Shown here piece by piece: positions 45,152-53,690 of a stretch of 64,000 nucleotides of DNA. The stretch covers positions 248,001-312,000 of the forward strand of contig NZ_CP141823.1 in the NCBI RefSeq assembly GCF_035621455.1. The letters run 5' to 3'. Positions within the stretch are counted from its first letter, which is position 1; each line of letters begins with the position of its first letter. The notes below the pieces were generated by a model. The model was not told the origin of the DNA. It was given only the letters and a program-made list of their open reading frames with translations, and did not search any database. A program made the translations under genes and the position numbers. Origin of the DNA: Vibrio natriegens NBRC 15636 = ATCC 14048 = DSM 759 (GTDB lineage: Bacteria > Pseudomonadota > Gammaproteobacteria > Enterobacterales > Vibrionaceae).

Positions 45152-45651
45152 ATACAGTCTTTTACTCAGCGCTACTCGCACAAATATTGAAGCTCGAAGG
45201 TATTACATCAGTCTTTACTGTGGATGTATAGTTTGCTTTCCGTTTCATACACGGTTTTTAATCAAGTCAGCCAAAGCAATCGATTCCCCGAGACAAAGAA
45301 CTAAAATGCGCTGTAAGTCAGCAGCATTGCTCTCTTTGCCGATGTAATTTTGCCTTCTTTACATAATCGTCGCCGTCATCTTATCAACATAGTTGCAACT
45401 TAGGGAGTGCTGAACGCCATTTTTTAGCTCTAACAACCAGTTAACTTATAAAAAGAACAACATCCTACCAAATGACATGCAACATTGCTTTCAATGCGAC
45501 TCCTGCACTTACGAGACCTCATCATCATTTGACCATGCGGAGCCAATGCATTCGAAGTCAATAAATGGTTACAAGAAATTACCTGTCCCTCGGAGGCCTA
45601 AGCCAAGCGTCACTATGGCTAATTTATACGATCAGGAATTCGCACTCGCCA
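45152..45651. other. Intergenic region without recognised gene
   Basis: About 500 bases lie between the lipoprotein start and the terminator of the D-glutamate operon. A short plus-strand frame at 45477-45713 runs through that terminator and has no convincing ribosome site. I see no repeat, RNA gene or conserved motif here; the lipoprotein promoter should lie near 45160-45260. Confidence 0.5.
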
Positions 45652-45688
45652 AAATAACAAAAAAGCCATGGTACTTGACCATGGCTTT
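45652..45688 (-). terminator. Intrinsic terminator of the dgcN-dgcA operon
   Basis: On the minus strand a perfect stem AAAGCCATGGT / ACCATGGCTTT (45688-45678 and 45672-45662, loop five bases) is followed by a run of T. It lies 46 bases after the dgcA stop and is a textbook intrinsic terminator. Confidence 0.9.
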
Positions 45689-45733
45689 GAACGAGATAAA
45701 AGTTAGACAGTAGATATACGTCAGGCTGCAGTC

Positions 45734-46720
45734 TTATCCCCATACACCTTCTGTCGGCTCGACTACGCTCTCGCAATAATTGAGCGCAGGTGTTCTGTCT
45801 TCTGATAACAAAAGTGGCCCATCAATATCGACCCATCGAGCTTGTTGAGCGAGAAGCAGTGCCGGAGCCATAGCAAGAGAAGTCCCAATCATGCAGCCGA
45901 CCATCACTTCAAAGCCCATCTCCTGCGCATCTTTAAGCAAAGCCAATGCTTCTGTCATGCCACCGGTTTTGTCCAGTTTAATATTCACCGCCTGATAGCG
46001 TCCTTTCAAAGCAGCTAACGAGGAACGATCAATACAAGACTCATCCGCGGTAATGGGCAACAACGGCGTGATCGTTTCCAGTAAGTGCTCTTCTTCGAAC
46101 GACAACGGCTGCTCAACCATTTCCACACCGAGTTCAGCGAGAACTGGCAAGTACTCACACAGCTGCGCAAAGCTCCAACCGGTGTTGGCATCAATCACCA
46201 AACGGGTATTAGGCGCTGCCTCACGTACTGCACGGACACGTTCTAAGTCACCGTCGCGACCGAGTTTTAGCTTCAGAATTGGGCGATGTTTTTGCGCTTC
46301 AGCCGCTTTGCCCATTTTTTCAGCACTATCGAGTGATAAAGTGAATACCGTTGTTACTGGCTGAGGTGCGTCACTAAAACCCGCCATTTGCCATGCTGGT
46401 TGCTGTTTTAGCTTGGCTTCCAATTCAAATAAAGCACAGTCAACGGCATTGCGTGGCGCAGCAGATGGTAACAACTCACCGAGTTCTTCACGGCTGATAC
46501 CCGACTCTACTGCTTGAACAACAGACTCAACATCCGCCAAGACATCGTAAGGGTAATCGGGCTCGAAGACATTCATCCGTTCGCACTCGCCACGTCCTAC
46601 GAGTCCATCTTGTTCAATCTCAACCACCACTACTTCACCATGCAGCATTGGATCCATGCGTGAAATGACAAATGGCTCATGCAGTGGCCACCTTTCAACG
46701 CGCACACTCATCTTACGCAT
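45734..46720 (-). CDS. dgcA: Enolase-superfamily racemase, probable N-acetyl-D-glutamate racemase DgcA
   Basis: A protein of about 328 residues of the dipeptide-epimerase branch of the enolase superfamily. Catalytic elements: KLKLGRDGD (lysine pair), VIDANTGW and MVEQPL (metal ligands Asp and Glu), ADESC (third ligand) and IKLDKTGG (second catalytic Lys). By itself it would be called an L-Ala-D/L-Glu epimerase. The adjacent DUF1611 gene indicates the described pair DgcN-DgcA, in which DgcA turns N-acetyl-D-glutamate into N-acetyl-L-glutamate. The ATG at 46720 overlaps the dgcN stop by eight bases; a second ATG lies at 46711. Confidence 0.82.
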   Translation of the reverse strand: MRKMSVRVERWPLHEPFVISRMDPMLHGEVVVVEIEQDGLVGRGECERMNVFEPDYPYDVLADVESVVQAVESGISREELGELLPSAAPRNAVDCALFELEAKLKQQPAWQMAGFSDAPQPVTTVFTLSLDSAEKMGKAAEAQKHRPILKLKLGRDGDLERVRAVREAAPNTRLVIDANTGWSFAQLCEYLPVLAELGVEMVEQPLSFEEEHLLETITPLLPITADESCIDRSSLAALKGRYQAVNIKLDKTGGMTEALALLKDAQEMGFEVMVGCMIGTSLAMAPALLLAQQARWVDIDGPLLLSEDRTPALNYCESVVEPTEGVWG

Positions 46721-47735
46721 AGCAAACCTCTTCGATGCCATCGACAATTTTCGCCACGCCTGTACGGACAGGGTCGACCACAGGTACACCAAATTGTTTC
46801 TCAATGCGTGCGATTTCAGCGAGTGCCTCTTCTTCACTCAAATTCACCGTGTTCAGCGCGATACCACCCAGACGAATATTCGGGTTCGTCACGCGGCCCA
46901 TCGTAAGGTTAATGTCGATAACCGTTTGTAGATCAGGCACTCTGTAACCTTCCATTTCATCCATTTGCGTGCGACCAGCCTCGTGACAAACGATGATCAC
47001 ATCCGCTTGAGCACCATGTAACAAGCCCAAGCTTACCCCCGCATAAGCTGGATGCAGAAGTGAGCCCTGCCCTTCGATAATGTCCCAATGTTCTGGTGCG
47101 TTATCTGGAGAGAGCGTTTCAACCATGCCAGAAATGAAGTCGGAAACCACGGCATCTACAGGCACACCACTGCCTTCAATAAGAATACCGGTTTGGCCAG
47201 TGGCGCGGAACGTTGCCGGTATACCGCGTTTTTCCATCTCTCGATGAATCGCTAGCGTGGTAAACATTTTTCCAACACAGCAATCAGTACCAACGCTCAG
47301 CAGACGTTTACCAGTGCGCGGAAGGCCTGTGCCACATACCATTGGCCCTTGAGGCACGCGAACATCCAATAGTTTTTGCCCCGTACGTTCAGCCGCTGCA
47401 ACCAGTTCAGGGATGTCGTTTAGGCGCATGTGTAAACCACTTGCGACGTCCATTCCCGACTCCATCGCTTCAATTAAGATGTCAATCCAAGCCAGTGGCA
47501 ACGTGCCACCTACGGGAGCAAGTCCAAGAATAAAGGTTTTCGCGCCGCACGCAGCCGCTTCGCGCGGTGACATTTCAGCGATGCCGAGGTCTGCTTTTGC
47601 GCCCGGAAGTCGATATTGCGCCAGACACTTTTCTGGTCGCCAGTGAGCCACACCTTTAGCTACTTTCGCCATTAGAAGATCATTTGCATCGCCCAGAAAC
47701 ACCAAATAAGGCGTTTTCAATTCAATCTTGTTCAT
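46713..47735 (-). CDS. dgcN: DUF1611 protein, probable D-glutamate N-acetyltransferase DgcN
   Basis: A 340-residue cytoplasmic protein of the DUF1611 family. The C-terminal half has a P-loop-NTPase-like fold with LLSVGTDCCVGKMFTTLAI (residues about 145-163) in place of a standard Walker A, plus the IIEGQGSLLHPAY and VCHEAGRTQM blocks. In marine Proteobacteria DgcN is reported to N-acetylate D-glutamate as the first step of D-Glu catabolism with DgcA. It is followed with overlap by dgcA and preceded by ABC transporter genes, consistent with uptake and use of an amino acid. Confidence 0.82.
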   Translation of the reverse strand: MNKIELKTPYLVFLGDANDLLMAKVAKGVAHWRPEKCLAQYRLPGAKADLGIAEMSPREAAACGAKTFILGLAPVGGTLPLAWIDILIEAMESGMDVASGLHMRLNDIPELVAAAERTGQKLLDVRVPQGPMVCGTGLPRTGKRLLSVGTDCCVGKMFTTLAIHREMEKRGIPATFRATGQTGILIEGSGVPVDAVVSDFISGMVETLSPDNAPEHWDIIEGQGSLLHPAYAGVSLGLLHGAQADVIIVCHEAGRTQMDEMEGYRVPDLQTVIDINLTMGRVTNPNIRLGGIALNTVNLSEEEALAEIARIEKQFGVPVVDPVRTGVAKIVDGIEEVCYA

Positions 47736-47817
47736 TGTGTTGATCCTTTTTTAAAGTCAAACGAGCCCACAAGAGTCTTTGCTCCTGTTGCCATCAGGTT
47801 GTGGTAGGGTTGAAAAA

Positions 47818-48537
47818 TCAGGTCGTAGCGACAGTCGCTGGCTGTGTGCCCGGCGTTCGCTGGATCTGATGACGATAGAGATAACGTTCTGCCTGACGCC
47901 AGGCCATTACAAATACAGTTGCAATCACCAAATACATCGCTGCCGCCAGAAAGTACGTCGAGATATCAAAAGTCTGAGAAAATGCGCGTCGAGTTTGTCC
48001 CATCAAGTCCATAACGGTAATCACACTCGCGACTGCGCCGCCTTTGAGCATTAAAATACATTCATTCCCAAGGGCAGGAAAAGCAATACGATACGCAAGC
48101 GGCATGACGATGTGTCTGTACAACAAGCTATTATTCATGCCCATTGATTTGGCCGCTTCTATCTCACCTGCATCTACAGATTGAATTGCACCGCGTAATA
48201 TCTCGGTCTGATATGCCAGTGAGTTGAGGGTGAACACCAATAGCGCACAGTTAACTGGATCGCGGAAGAAACCCCACATTCCCATTTCCATCAGCCAAGG
48301 GCGAAACTGACCAGAGCCGTAATAGAGTAAAAACAGCTGAGCAATCAGTGGCGTTCCACGAAAGAAAGAGATAAAGAGCTGTGCTGGCCAACGATAGATG
48401 CGCGCCCGCTGAATACGCAATAGTGACATAGGCAATGCCAGCAAAGCCGCTATCGAAACCGAAATAAAGGTGATTTTCAGCGTCATCCATGCCCCATCGA
48501 GTAACATCGGAGCGACCTTAGCAATAAAATCTGTCAT
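47818..48537 (-). CDS. Polar amino acid ABC transporter, permease (HisM/ArtM type)
   Basis: A 239-residue inner-membrane permease with about five membrane segments. The family EAA loop appears as GEIEAAKSMGMNNSLLYRHIVMP, shown in part by EAAKSMGM. The N-terminus TLKITFISVSIAALLALPMS and FFRGTPLIAQLFLLYYG are typical of the HisMQ family. It forms a pair with the permease gene ten bases upstream. No ATPase gene accompanies the system here. Confidence 0.9.
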   Translation of the reverse strand: MTDFIAKVAPMLLDGAWMTLKITFISVSIAALLALPMSLLRIQRARIYRWPAQLFISFFRGTPLIAQLFLLYYGSGQFRPWLMEMGMWGFFRDPVNCALLVFTLNSLAYQTEILRGAIQSVDAGEIEAAKSMGMNNSLLYRHIVMPLAYRIAFPALGNECILMLKGGAVASVITVMDLMGQTRRAFSQTFDISTYFLAAAMYLVIATVFVMAWRQAERYLYRHQIQRTPGTQPATVATT

Positions 48538-48547
48538 AGCTTTCTCC

Positions 48548-49264
48548 TTAGCGACTCACTCGAATACCACGTTTTGAGTGTTGCTCCATTGCTGCCAATA
48601 ATCTTTCGCAGCACAAGCACACCGCCCAATAGGCTAAACAAACCGTCAGGTAGAACAAAAATGGCTTTTTGGTGGCACCTACAGCGATGTTCGCCGCACG
48701 CATCAAGTCATCAAGTGCAATAACCGACACCAGAGCGGTATCCTTTAATAAGTTGATCCACAAGTTACCTAACCCCGGCAGAGCCAAACGCAGCAGTTGC
48801 GGGCGCTCGACCAGCCAGAATATTTGAAGTCTGGACAACGCGAGTGCGTATCCGGCCTCACGCTGACCTTTATCCATCGCTTTCCAGGCACCACGCAACA
48901 CCTCTGCCGCGTAGCCGCTAAAGACCAGACCAAGTGCAATCACACCTGCACCAAACGGATTCAGTTCGAAAAAACCGTTGCTAGGGTCAATCCATTTCAG
49001 CGTTTTGTTAATCAGCAGACCGACGCCATGGTAGATAATAAACAGAGTCAGCAGCTCCGGAAGCCCTCGCAGTACCGTGGTATAAACATTGGCAAACCAA
49101 CGGTGGCTCTTGTTGTTACTTATCGACAGTGCGGCCACGCCCGTTCCCAAAAATAATCCCACAGGTAAAGCACACAGAGCTAGCCCCAGAGTCACCACTA
49201 AGCCTTTAAGTAGCTCGTCTCCCCAGCCAGTGTCACCCAGACTCAGATACATCAGATAATCCAT
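48548..49264 (-). CDS. Polar amino acid ABC transporter, permease (HisQ/ArtQ type)
   Basis: A 238-residue permease, partner of the next gene. YTTVLRGLPELLTLFIIYHG matches the HisQ/ArtQ sequence RGLPELLVIF, and GQREAGYALALSRLQ is the ATPase-contact loop. It follows the binding-protein gene after a 62-base gap that contains a hairpin. Confidence 0.9.
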   Translation of the reverse strand: MDYLMYLSLGDTGWGDELLKGLVVTLGLALCALPVGLFLGTGVAALSISNNKSHRWFANVYTTVLRGLPELLTLFIIYHGVGLLINKTLKWIDPSNGFFELNPFGAGVIALGLVFSGYAAEVLRGAWKAMDKGQREAGYALALSRLQIFWLVERPQLLRLALPGLGNLWINLLKDTALVSVIALDDLMRAANIAVGATKKPFLFYLTVCLAYWAVCLCCERLLAAMEQHSKRGIRVSR

Positions 49265-49294
49265 CGCGTCGCTCTCTTTTTGATTTACTACTCA

Positions 49295-49314
49295 GTGGCG
49301 ACATAGGCCGCCAC
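49295..49314 (-). other. Intercistronic hairpin after the binding-protein gene
   Basis: GTGGCG (49295-49300) and CGCCAC (49309-49314) make a 6-bp GC-rich stem with an eight-base loop, 12 bases after the stop of the binding-protein gene. No T-run. It is the counterpart of the hairpins after proX and the livK-like gene. Confidence 0.55.
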
Positions 49315-49326
49315 ATTTGATCTGAC

Positions 49327-50109
49327 TTATTTCAGAGTCAGTAAGTTAATCGAGAAGAACTCGTCGTTGATTTTCTGATAAGTACCATTTTTGATGATGC
49401 TCGCTAACGCCTGATCTAAACGTTGGCGAAGTTCCTGATCTTCTTTACGAAATGCAATACCCACGCCATCACCCACATATTGTCGGTCCATGATCAGGTT
49501 GCCAACTTTCTCACAACAAGCACCATCTTCAGAGCTTAGCCAGTCCGTCATTGGCATGATGTCGCCCGCTTGAGCGTCAATACGGCCACTAACCAAGTCG
49601 AGGTTTACTGCATCCTGTGTCGGGTATAAACGCACTTCAGAATCTGGGTATTTTGCTAACAGGTACTCAGCCTGTGTCGTCGAGCCTTGCGCACCAATGA
49701 TCATGCCTTTCATCGCTTCCGGAGACACATCTTTAATACCTGACTGCTTATCGACAACAAACGTCATCGCAGACGCCTGATACGGAGCGCTGAACGCCAC
49801 TTGTTGTTTACGCTCATCGGTAATGAACATGGAAGCCAGAATCATGTCGTATTTACCCGCCAAAAGCGCCGGAATAATACCGTCCCAATCCTGAGCGACG
49901 AACTCACATTCGACTTTCATCTCGCTGCAGAGTGCTTTACCGATTTCGATATCGAAACCAGCTAGCTGGCCGTCTGCGGTGTAGTAGTTAAACGGAGGAT
50001 ACGCACCCTCTGTACCAATTTTGATTGTTTCTGCGTTAACGCCCGCTGAAGCAGCGACGGCCACGGAGGTAGCAAGCAAAGCACCTAAAAATTTTCCTTT
50101 TGACATCAT
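49327..50109 (-). CDS. Polar amino acid ABC transporter, periplasmic binding protein
   Basis: A 260-residue binding protein with a signal peptide ending near GVNA. ETIKIGTEGAYPPFNY followed by GQLAGFDIEIGKALC is the signature of the Lys/Arg/Orn/His-binding family; the ligand Arg and Asp positions (ITDERKQQVAFS and near GRIDAQAGD) are present. It contains four cysteines (two in DGACCEK and two earlier), which may form disulfides. Since it heads the dgcN-dgcA operon, D- or L-glutamate or a derivative is a possible ligand; that is inference. Confidence 0.88.
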   Translation of the reverse strand: MMSKGKFLGALLATSVAVAASAGVNAETIKIGTEGAYPPFNYYTADGQLAGFDIEIGKALCSEMKVECEFVAQDWDGIIPALLAGKYDMILASMFITDERKQQVAFSAPYQASAMTFVVDKQSGIKDVSPEAMKGMIIGAQGSTTQAEYLLAKYPDSEVRLYPTQDAVNLDLVSGRIDAQAGDIMPMTDWLSSEDGACCEKVGNLIMDRQYVGDGVGIAFRKEDQELRQRLDQALASIIKNGTYQKINDEFFSINLLTLK

Positions 50110-50259
50110 GGATTCCCTTCTACTTTTGTTATCGTTTCATTCCAGATTCTCGCTCGCTAAGAAGACATCTCCCTTCTACTTCAGCAAACGGTCACAAAGA
50201 CAGTATTGAGTATGTGAAAAAAGTAGTTAAAAGCCATAATGATGAATTAGTATGATATA

Positions 50260-50276
50260 CATAGCCTATCGCTATG
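50260..50276. promoter_or_regulatory. Candidate LysR-type operator between dgcR-like gene and the ABC operon
   Basis: CATAG (50260-50264) and CTATG (50272-50276) form an inverted repeat with a seven-base centre, a T-N11-A style site in the 205-base divergent region, 38 bases before the regulator start. Confidence 0.3.
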
Positions 50277-50314
50277 GGGTGTTCATTCAAGTAACCATTC
50301 AAGGAAAGAAGCAC

Positions 50315-51298
50315 ATGCTCAACCCTAAAGACCGCCTTTTACGTAATCTCGACTGGAACTTACTGTATACGTTCTTAACCATTGTTAACGAAGGTGGTAT
50401 TAGTGCTGCTGCGCGCAAGTTATCGCTCAGCCAACCCAGCGTAAGTAATGCGTTGAAGCGACTTGAAGAGCACGTAGATAAGCGGCTCATCCTGCGTAAA
50501 AAAGGCGTGTTCTCTCTTACTCTGCACGGGATGCGAGTTTACGAGTATGCCTCATCAGTGAGTCGTATCATTGGCAACATGGCGGATCAATTTGTTGATC
50601 AAGCGGATAATATTCAAGGCGAGTTGACGATTGAGATAGCCAGTCATCTGCAGTGCCCGGCGTTTGATGCCACACTGGCGAACTATCACGCGCTGTACCC
50701 TAACGTTATTTTTAACGTTAATACCCATCCAAGCGCTGACATCGTCAGTCACGTCGCTGACGGTTTATTGCACATCGGATTGAGTAATAAGAAAATAGCA
50801 AAAACAGGTATTCGCTGTGACTTTCTTGGCTACGAACAGATGGGTTTTTATTGCGGACGAACCCACCCGTGCTTTGGTCGCGAAGACTTGACCCTCGACG
50901 AAATTAAAGGCTTGCCCTACATCTCTTTTGAAAGCGACCAGCCAGGAGAAGGACTGGACGCTATCGCCCACTTTCGTGAACAACAGCAGTTTTGGGGTAA
51001 ATTAGTTGCCGTTTCATCCAATGTTGAGGAAGTTCGCCGCATGATCATGGCAGGAATCGGCTTTGGTGCTCTGACTGTCGAAAGCGCCAAACCTTACGTT
51101 GCACAAGGACTACTGTGGCCACTTCCTCCCTACGAATCACTGCCCGTAACCGAAATGTATCTGGTAACGCCAGAAACGGTCTCGTTGAGCGATATTGAAG
51201 TGCAGTTTGTTAAACTGCTCAAGCAACAAACTCAAGAGTTGGTGCGCGACACCCTTAATGCGATTCAGAGTGCTCATCATCAGCCTCAGGGAGATTAA
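50315..51298 (+). CDS. LysR-family regulator, probably of the D-glutamate operon
   Basis: A 327-residue LysR protein: N-terminal helix-turn-helix (FLTIVNEGGISAAARKLSLS ... VSNALKRLEEHV) and a C-terminal effector domain. AAGGAAAG lies before the ATG at 50315; a longer in-frame start at 50252 has no ribosome site. It is divergent from the ABC-dgcN-dgcA operon. A LysR-type regulator named DgcR has been reported with the D-Glu pathway; I infer the same role from position but cannot confirm orthology. Confidence 0.85.
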   Translation: MLNPKDRLLRNLDWNLLYTFLTIVNEGGISAAARKLSLSQPSVSNALKRLEEHVDKRLILRKKGVFSLTLHGMRVYEYASSVSRIIGNMADQFVDQADNIQGELTIEIASHLQCPAFDATLANYHALYPNVIFNVNTHPSADIVSHVADGLLHIGLSNKKIAKTGIRCDFLGYEQMGFYCGRTHPCFGREDLTLDEIKGLPYISFESDQPGEGLDAIAHFREQQQFWGKLVAVSSNVEEVRRMIMAGIGFGALTVESAKPYVAQGLLWPLPPYESLPVTEMYLVTPETVSLSDIEVQFVKLLKQQTQELVRDTLNAIQSAHHQPQGD

Positions 51299-51330
51299 GT
51301 CGTACTACCAATCTCTATAAATATTGAAAA

Positions 51331-52374
51331 TTAACGCAGCCCAGCTAACGCAAGTGTCATCTCTTTTGCCGAGATTTCTTGGCAACCTTGCGTATTTTGT
51401 CCGCACCATAACGGGGTGAAGTCATCTATGCCTTGGTTTTCAGCTTGCTTGCGAAGTTGCGTCATTTCGATGGAAGCAAATGGGAATTCCGGCACAGACG
51501 AGCTCATATAACCCAGTTCTCTCATTGCTCGATTGACAATGCCACGGGCTGGTTTTCCAGAAAAAATATTCGTTAATGCGGTATGTTGTGATTTCGTTCC
51601 TTTCAGAGCCTGTCTATGCAATGGCGATGTTTGAGCTTCTGTACATAACAGATAAGCCGTTCCGACTTGTACCGCTGTCGCTCCTAGCTGTAAACAAGAA
51701 TGCACTGAGCGACTGTCAGCGATACCACCTGCGGCTATCACCGGAACGTTGACTCGATTTACAATTTGAGGAAGAAGTGCAACCAACCCCATTTGCGTCG
51801 AGATATCTTTGGATAAGAACATTCCGCGGTGGCCACCAGCTTCTATGCCTTGTGCAATGATGCCATCGACTCCGCGAGACTCTAACCAAAGTGCTTCCTC
51901 TACCGTCGTCGCTGATGACACGACTTTGGTGCCCCATTGTTTGACTCGCTCTAGTAAGTCACTATCGGGCAGACCAAAATGAAAGCTGATGAACTCCGGA
52001 GAAAACGGTTCAATCGCATCCGCTATCTCATGGCTGAATGGCACCCTGTTCGCGCCACCAGCCGCAAGCTTCATATCTAAATCAAGTTCATCAAAAAACG
52101 GTTTTAACTCATTTTGCCAAATCGCTTGGCGCTGTTGATTGAAAGGCGATGCATCATGACAGAAAAAGTTGAGATTAAATGGTTTGCTGGTTGCCGCTTT
52201 GATCGCCTCTATTTCACTCACAATTTGATCAATACTCAACATACCACAAGGTAAGGACCCTAGCCCCCCTGCTTCACTCACAGCAATGGCCAGATTACTT
52301 CCTTGGACACCCGCCATCGGCGACTGAATAACGCAAAGTTCGGTACCTAATAAATCCTTATATCTTGTGTTCAT
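51331..52374 (-). CDS. Nitronate monooxygenase (2-nitropropane dioxygenase family)
   Basis: A 347-residue FMN enzyme with a TIM barrel. QSPMAGVQGSNLAIAVSEAGGLGSLPCG at the N-terminus (read in part as QSPMAGVQGSNLAIAVSEAG), AQGIEAGGHRGMF and the phosphate-binding AAGGIADSRSV match the class that oxidises alkyl nitronates such as propionate-3-nitronate. It appears to be a single gene convergent with the LysR gene. The exact substrate is unknown. Confidence 0.88.
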   Translation of the reverse strand: MNTRYKDLLGTELCVIQSPMAGVQGSNLAIAVSEAGGLGSLPCGMLSIDQIVSEIEAIKAATSKPFNLNFFCHDASPFNQQRQAIWQNELKPFFDELDLDMKLAAGGANRVPFSHEIADAIEPFSPEFISFHFGLPDSDLLERVKQWGTKVVSSATTVEEALWLESRGVDGIIAQGIEAGGHRGMFLSKDISTQMGLVALLPQIVNRVNVPVIAAGGIADSRSVHSCLQLGATAVQVGTAYLLCTEAQTSPLHRQALKGTKSQHTALTNIFSGKPARGIVNRAMRELGYMSSSVPEFPFASIEMTQLRKQAENQGIDDFTPLWCGQNTQGCQEISAKEMTLALAGLR

Positions 52375-52519
52375 TATTTCCCTGCTTCTCTAATGAAGAA
52401 AACGAAGCTCACATAATGCAACCTTTTGAGCATTCATACAATCCGCGAGTATCGCTGAGGTTCAAGGTTTTAAAGGTTAAGGAGCCATCACATGAAACGG
52501 CGAATCAAGGCAAGGTTGG

Positions 52520-53380
52520 CTAACGCTCCCGAGAAACTTTAATTTCGCCATCAATATGGACATCACGTTGAGGGAATGCGATCTCAATGCCTTTTCGCTC
52601 AAAGGCTTCATAAATTTCAAAACGTATCTGACTGGACACGGCACGAATCCCTCCTTCAACCGTTGAATGGATCCAAAAATACGATTCAAAGATAAGAGCG
52701 TTATCACCAAAGTCCTGGAAGAATACATCGGGCTCTGGATTACCAAGCACTTGTTCTTGTTTTAACGTCACTTCTTTCATTAACGACGCGACCAGTTTTA
52801 CGTCACTTCCATAAGCAACACCGACCACGACGGTGCCTCTTACCAACCTGTCGCAGAGTGTCCAGTTAATGACCACGTTTTCAATCAACTGACTGTTTGG
52901 TATTAACATGTGCACACCATCAGTACGTCTGATCCGCGTAGAACGGGTATTAATTTGCTCGACAGTGCCTTTTGCTCCTTCTACTTCCAAAAAATCACCA
53001 ATCCTAATCGGCTTTTCACCAATCAAAATCCAGCCACTAATAAAGTTATTAATGATGTTTTGAGCACCAAAACCAAAGCCAATCGCGACAGCACCAGACA
53101 GGAAGGCAAACGCGGTAATAGGTACATTAATCAACGAAAGAGTGGTGAGGAAAATAATCCCGAGAGCGATGACGAACAATATCCGCTTAACTAAATGAAT
53201 AACATTCGGATCTTTCCCTGCTGACGCCATTCTGGACGTAACCGCTTTAATAAGTAATTTGGACAGCCACAAACTAACCAGTATCCAAGTGGGAACCATC
53301 AATATTGCCCACAAAGTGATGGGTTGATCATTAAAGGTAAATAAGGTGGTCTCTAGAAAGGAAATGACTTTATCGAACAT
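52520..53380 (-). CDS. MscS-family mechanosensitive channel
   Basis: A 286-residue small MscS-type channel. About three membrane helices are followed by the pore helix GAVAIGFGFGAQNIINNFISG, then the beta domain (IRIGDFLEVEGAKGTVEQINTRSTRIRR, key part GDFLEVEGAKGTVE) and PNSQLIENVVINWT. It is close in size to E. coli MscS. Such channels release solutes on hypo-osmotic shock, which fits a betaine-accumulating marine bacterium. Confidence 0.92.
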   Translation of the reverse strand: MFDKVISFLETTLFTFNDQPITLWAILMVPTWILVSLWLSKLLIKAVTSRMASAGKDPNVIHLVKRILFVIALGIIFLTTLSLINVPITAFAFLSGAVAIGFGFGAQNIINNFISGWILIGEKPIRIGDFLEVEGAKGTVEQINTRSTRIRRTDGVHMLIPNSQLIENVVINWTLCDRLVRGTVVVGVAYGSDVKLVASLMKEVTLKQEQVLGNPEPDVFFQDFGDNALIFESYFWIHSTVEGGIRAVSSQIRFEIYEAFERKGIEIAFPQRDVHIDGEIKVSRER

Positions 53381-53690
53381 AGAAGCTCACTTTTATCTTA
53401 TTGTTTTTGAGTAATACAACGCGTGTTAATTAAATTGTAATCCACATAACGACAAATGAAGGTTTTAAGCCTTCTCCGAATCAAAATAGAACCTGTAAAT
53501 CCGAAAAAGCATCGAAGTGTGCTGATGAGGAGCATATTTCTCACAAATATTGTTAAGGCTATCAATAGTCGACTAATGTTAGTGATGTAAAACTTATTTC
53601 GGACGTTATTTGTAGAGTTCGGTGAAACGACCTGCAGAACCATAAAAGTACAGAGATGTTCTTGGGCGTTAACCGGTAAAGGAACGCATC
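53381..53690. other. Intergenic region before the sulfite dehydrogenase genes
   Basis: About 310 bases with only a small stem, GAAGG (53458-53462) with CCTTC (53470-53474), and no convincing promoter by eye. AAAGGAAC six bases before the sorA ATG is the ribosome site. Short frames on the minus strand here have no coding signs. Confidence 0.5.

Noticed and set aside
45477..45713. Plus-strand 78-codon frame
   Set aside because: It runs through the terminator of the opposite operon, has no convincing ribosome site, and its composition does not look coding.
53398..53643. Minus-strand 81-codon frame before sorA
   Set aside because: No ribosome site and no recognisable membrane or soluble domain; it overlaps the probable sorA control region.
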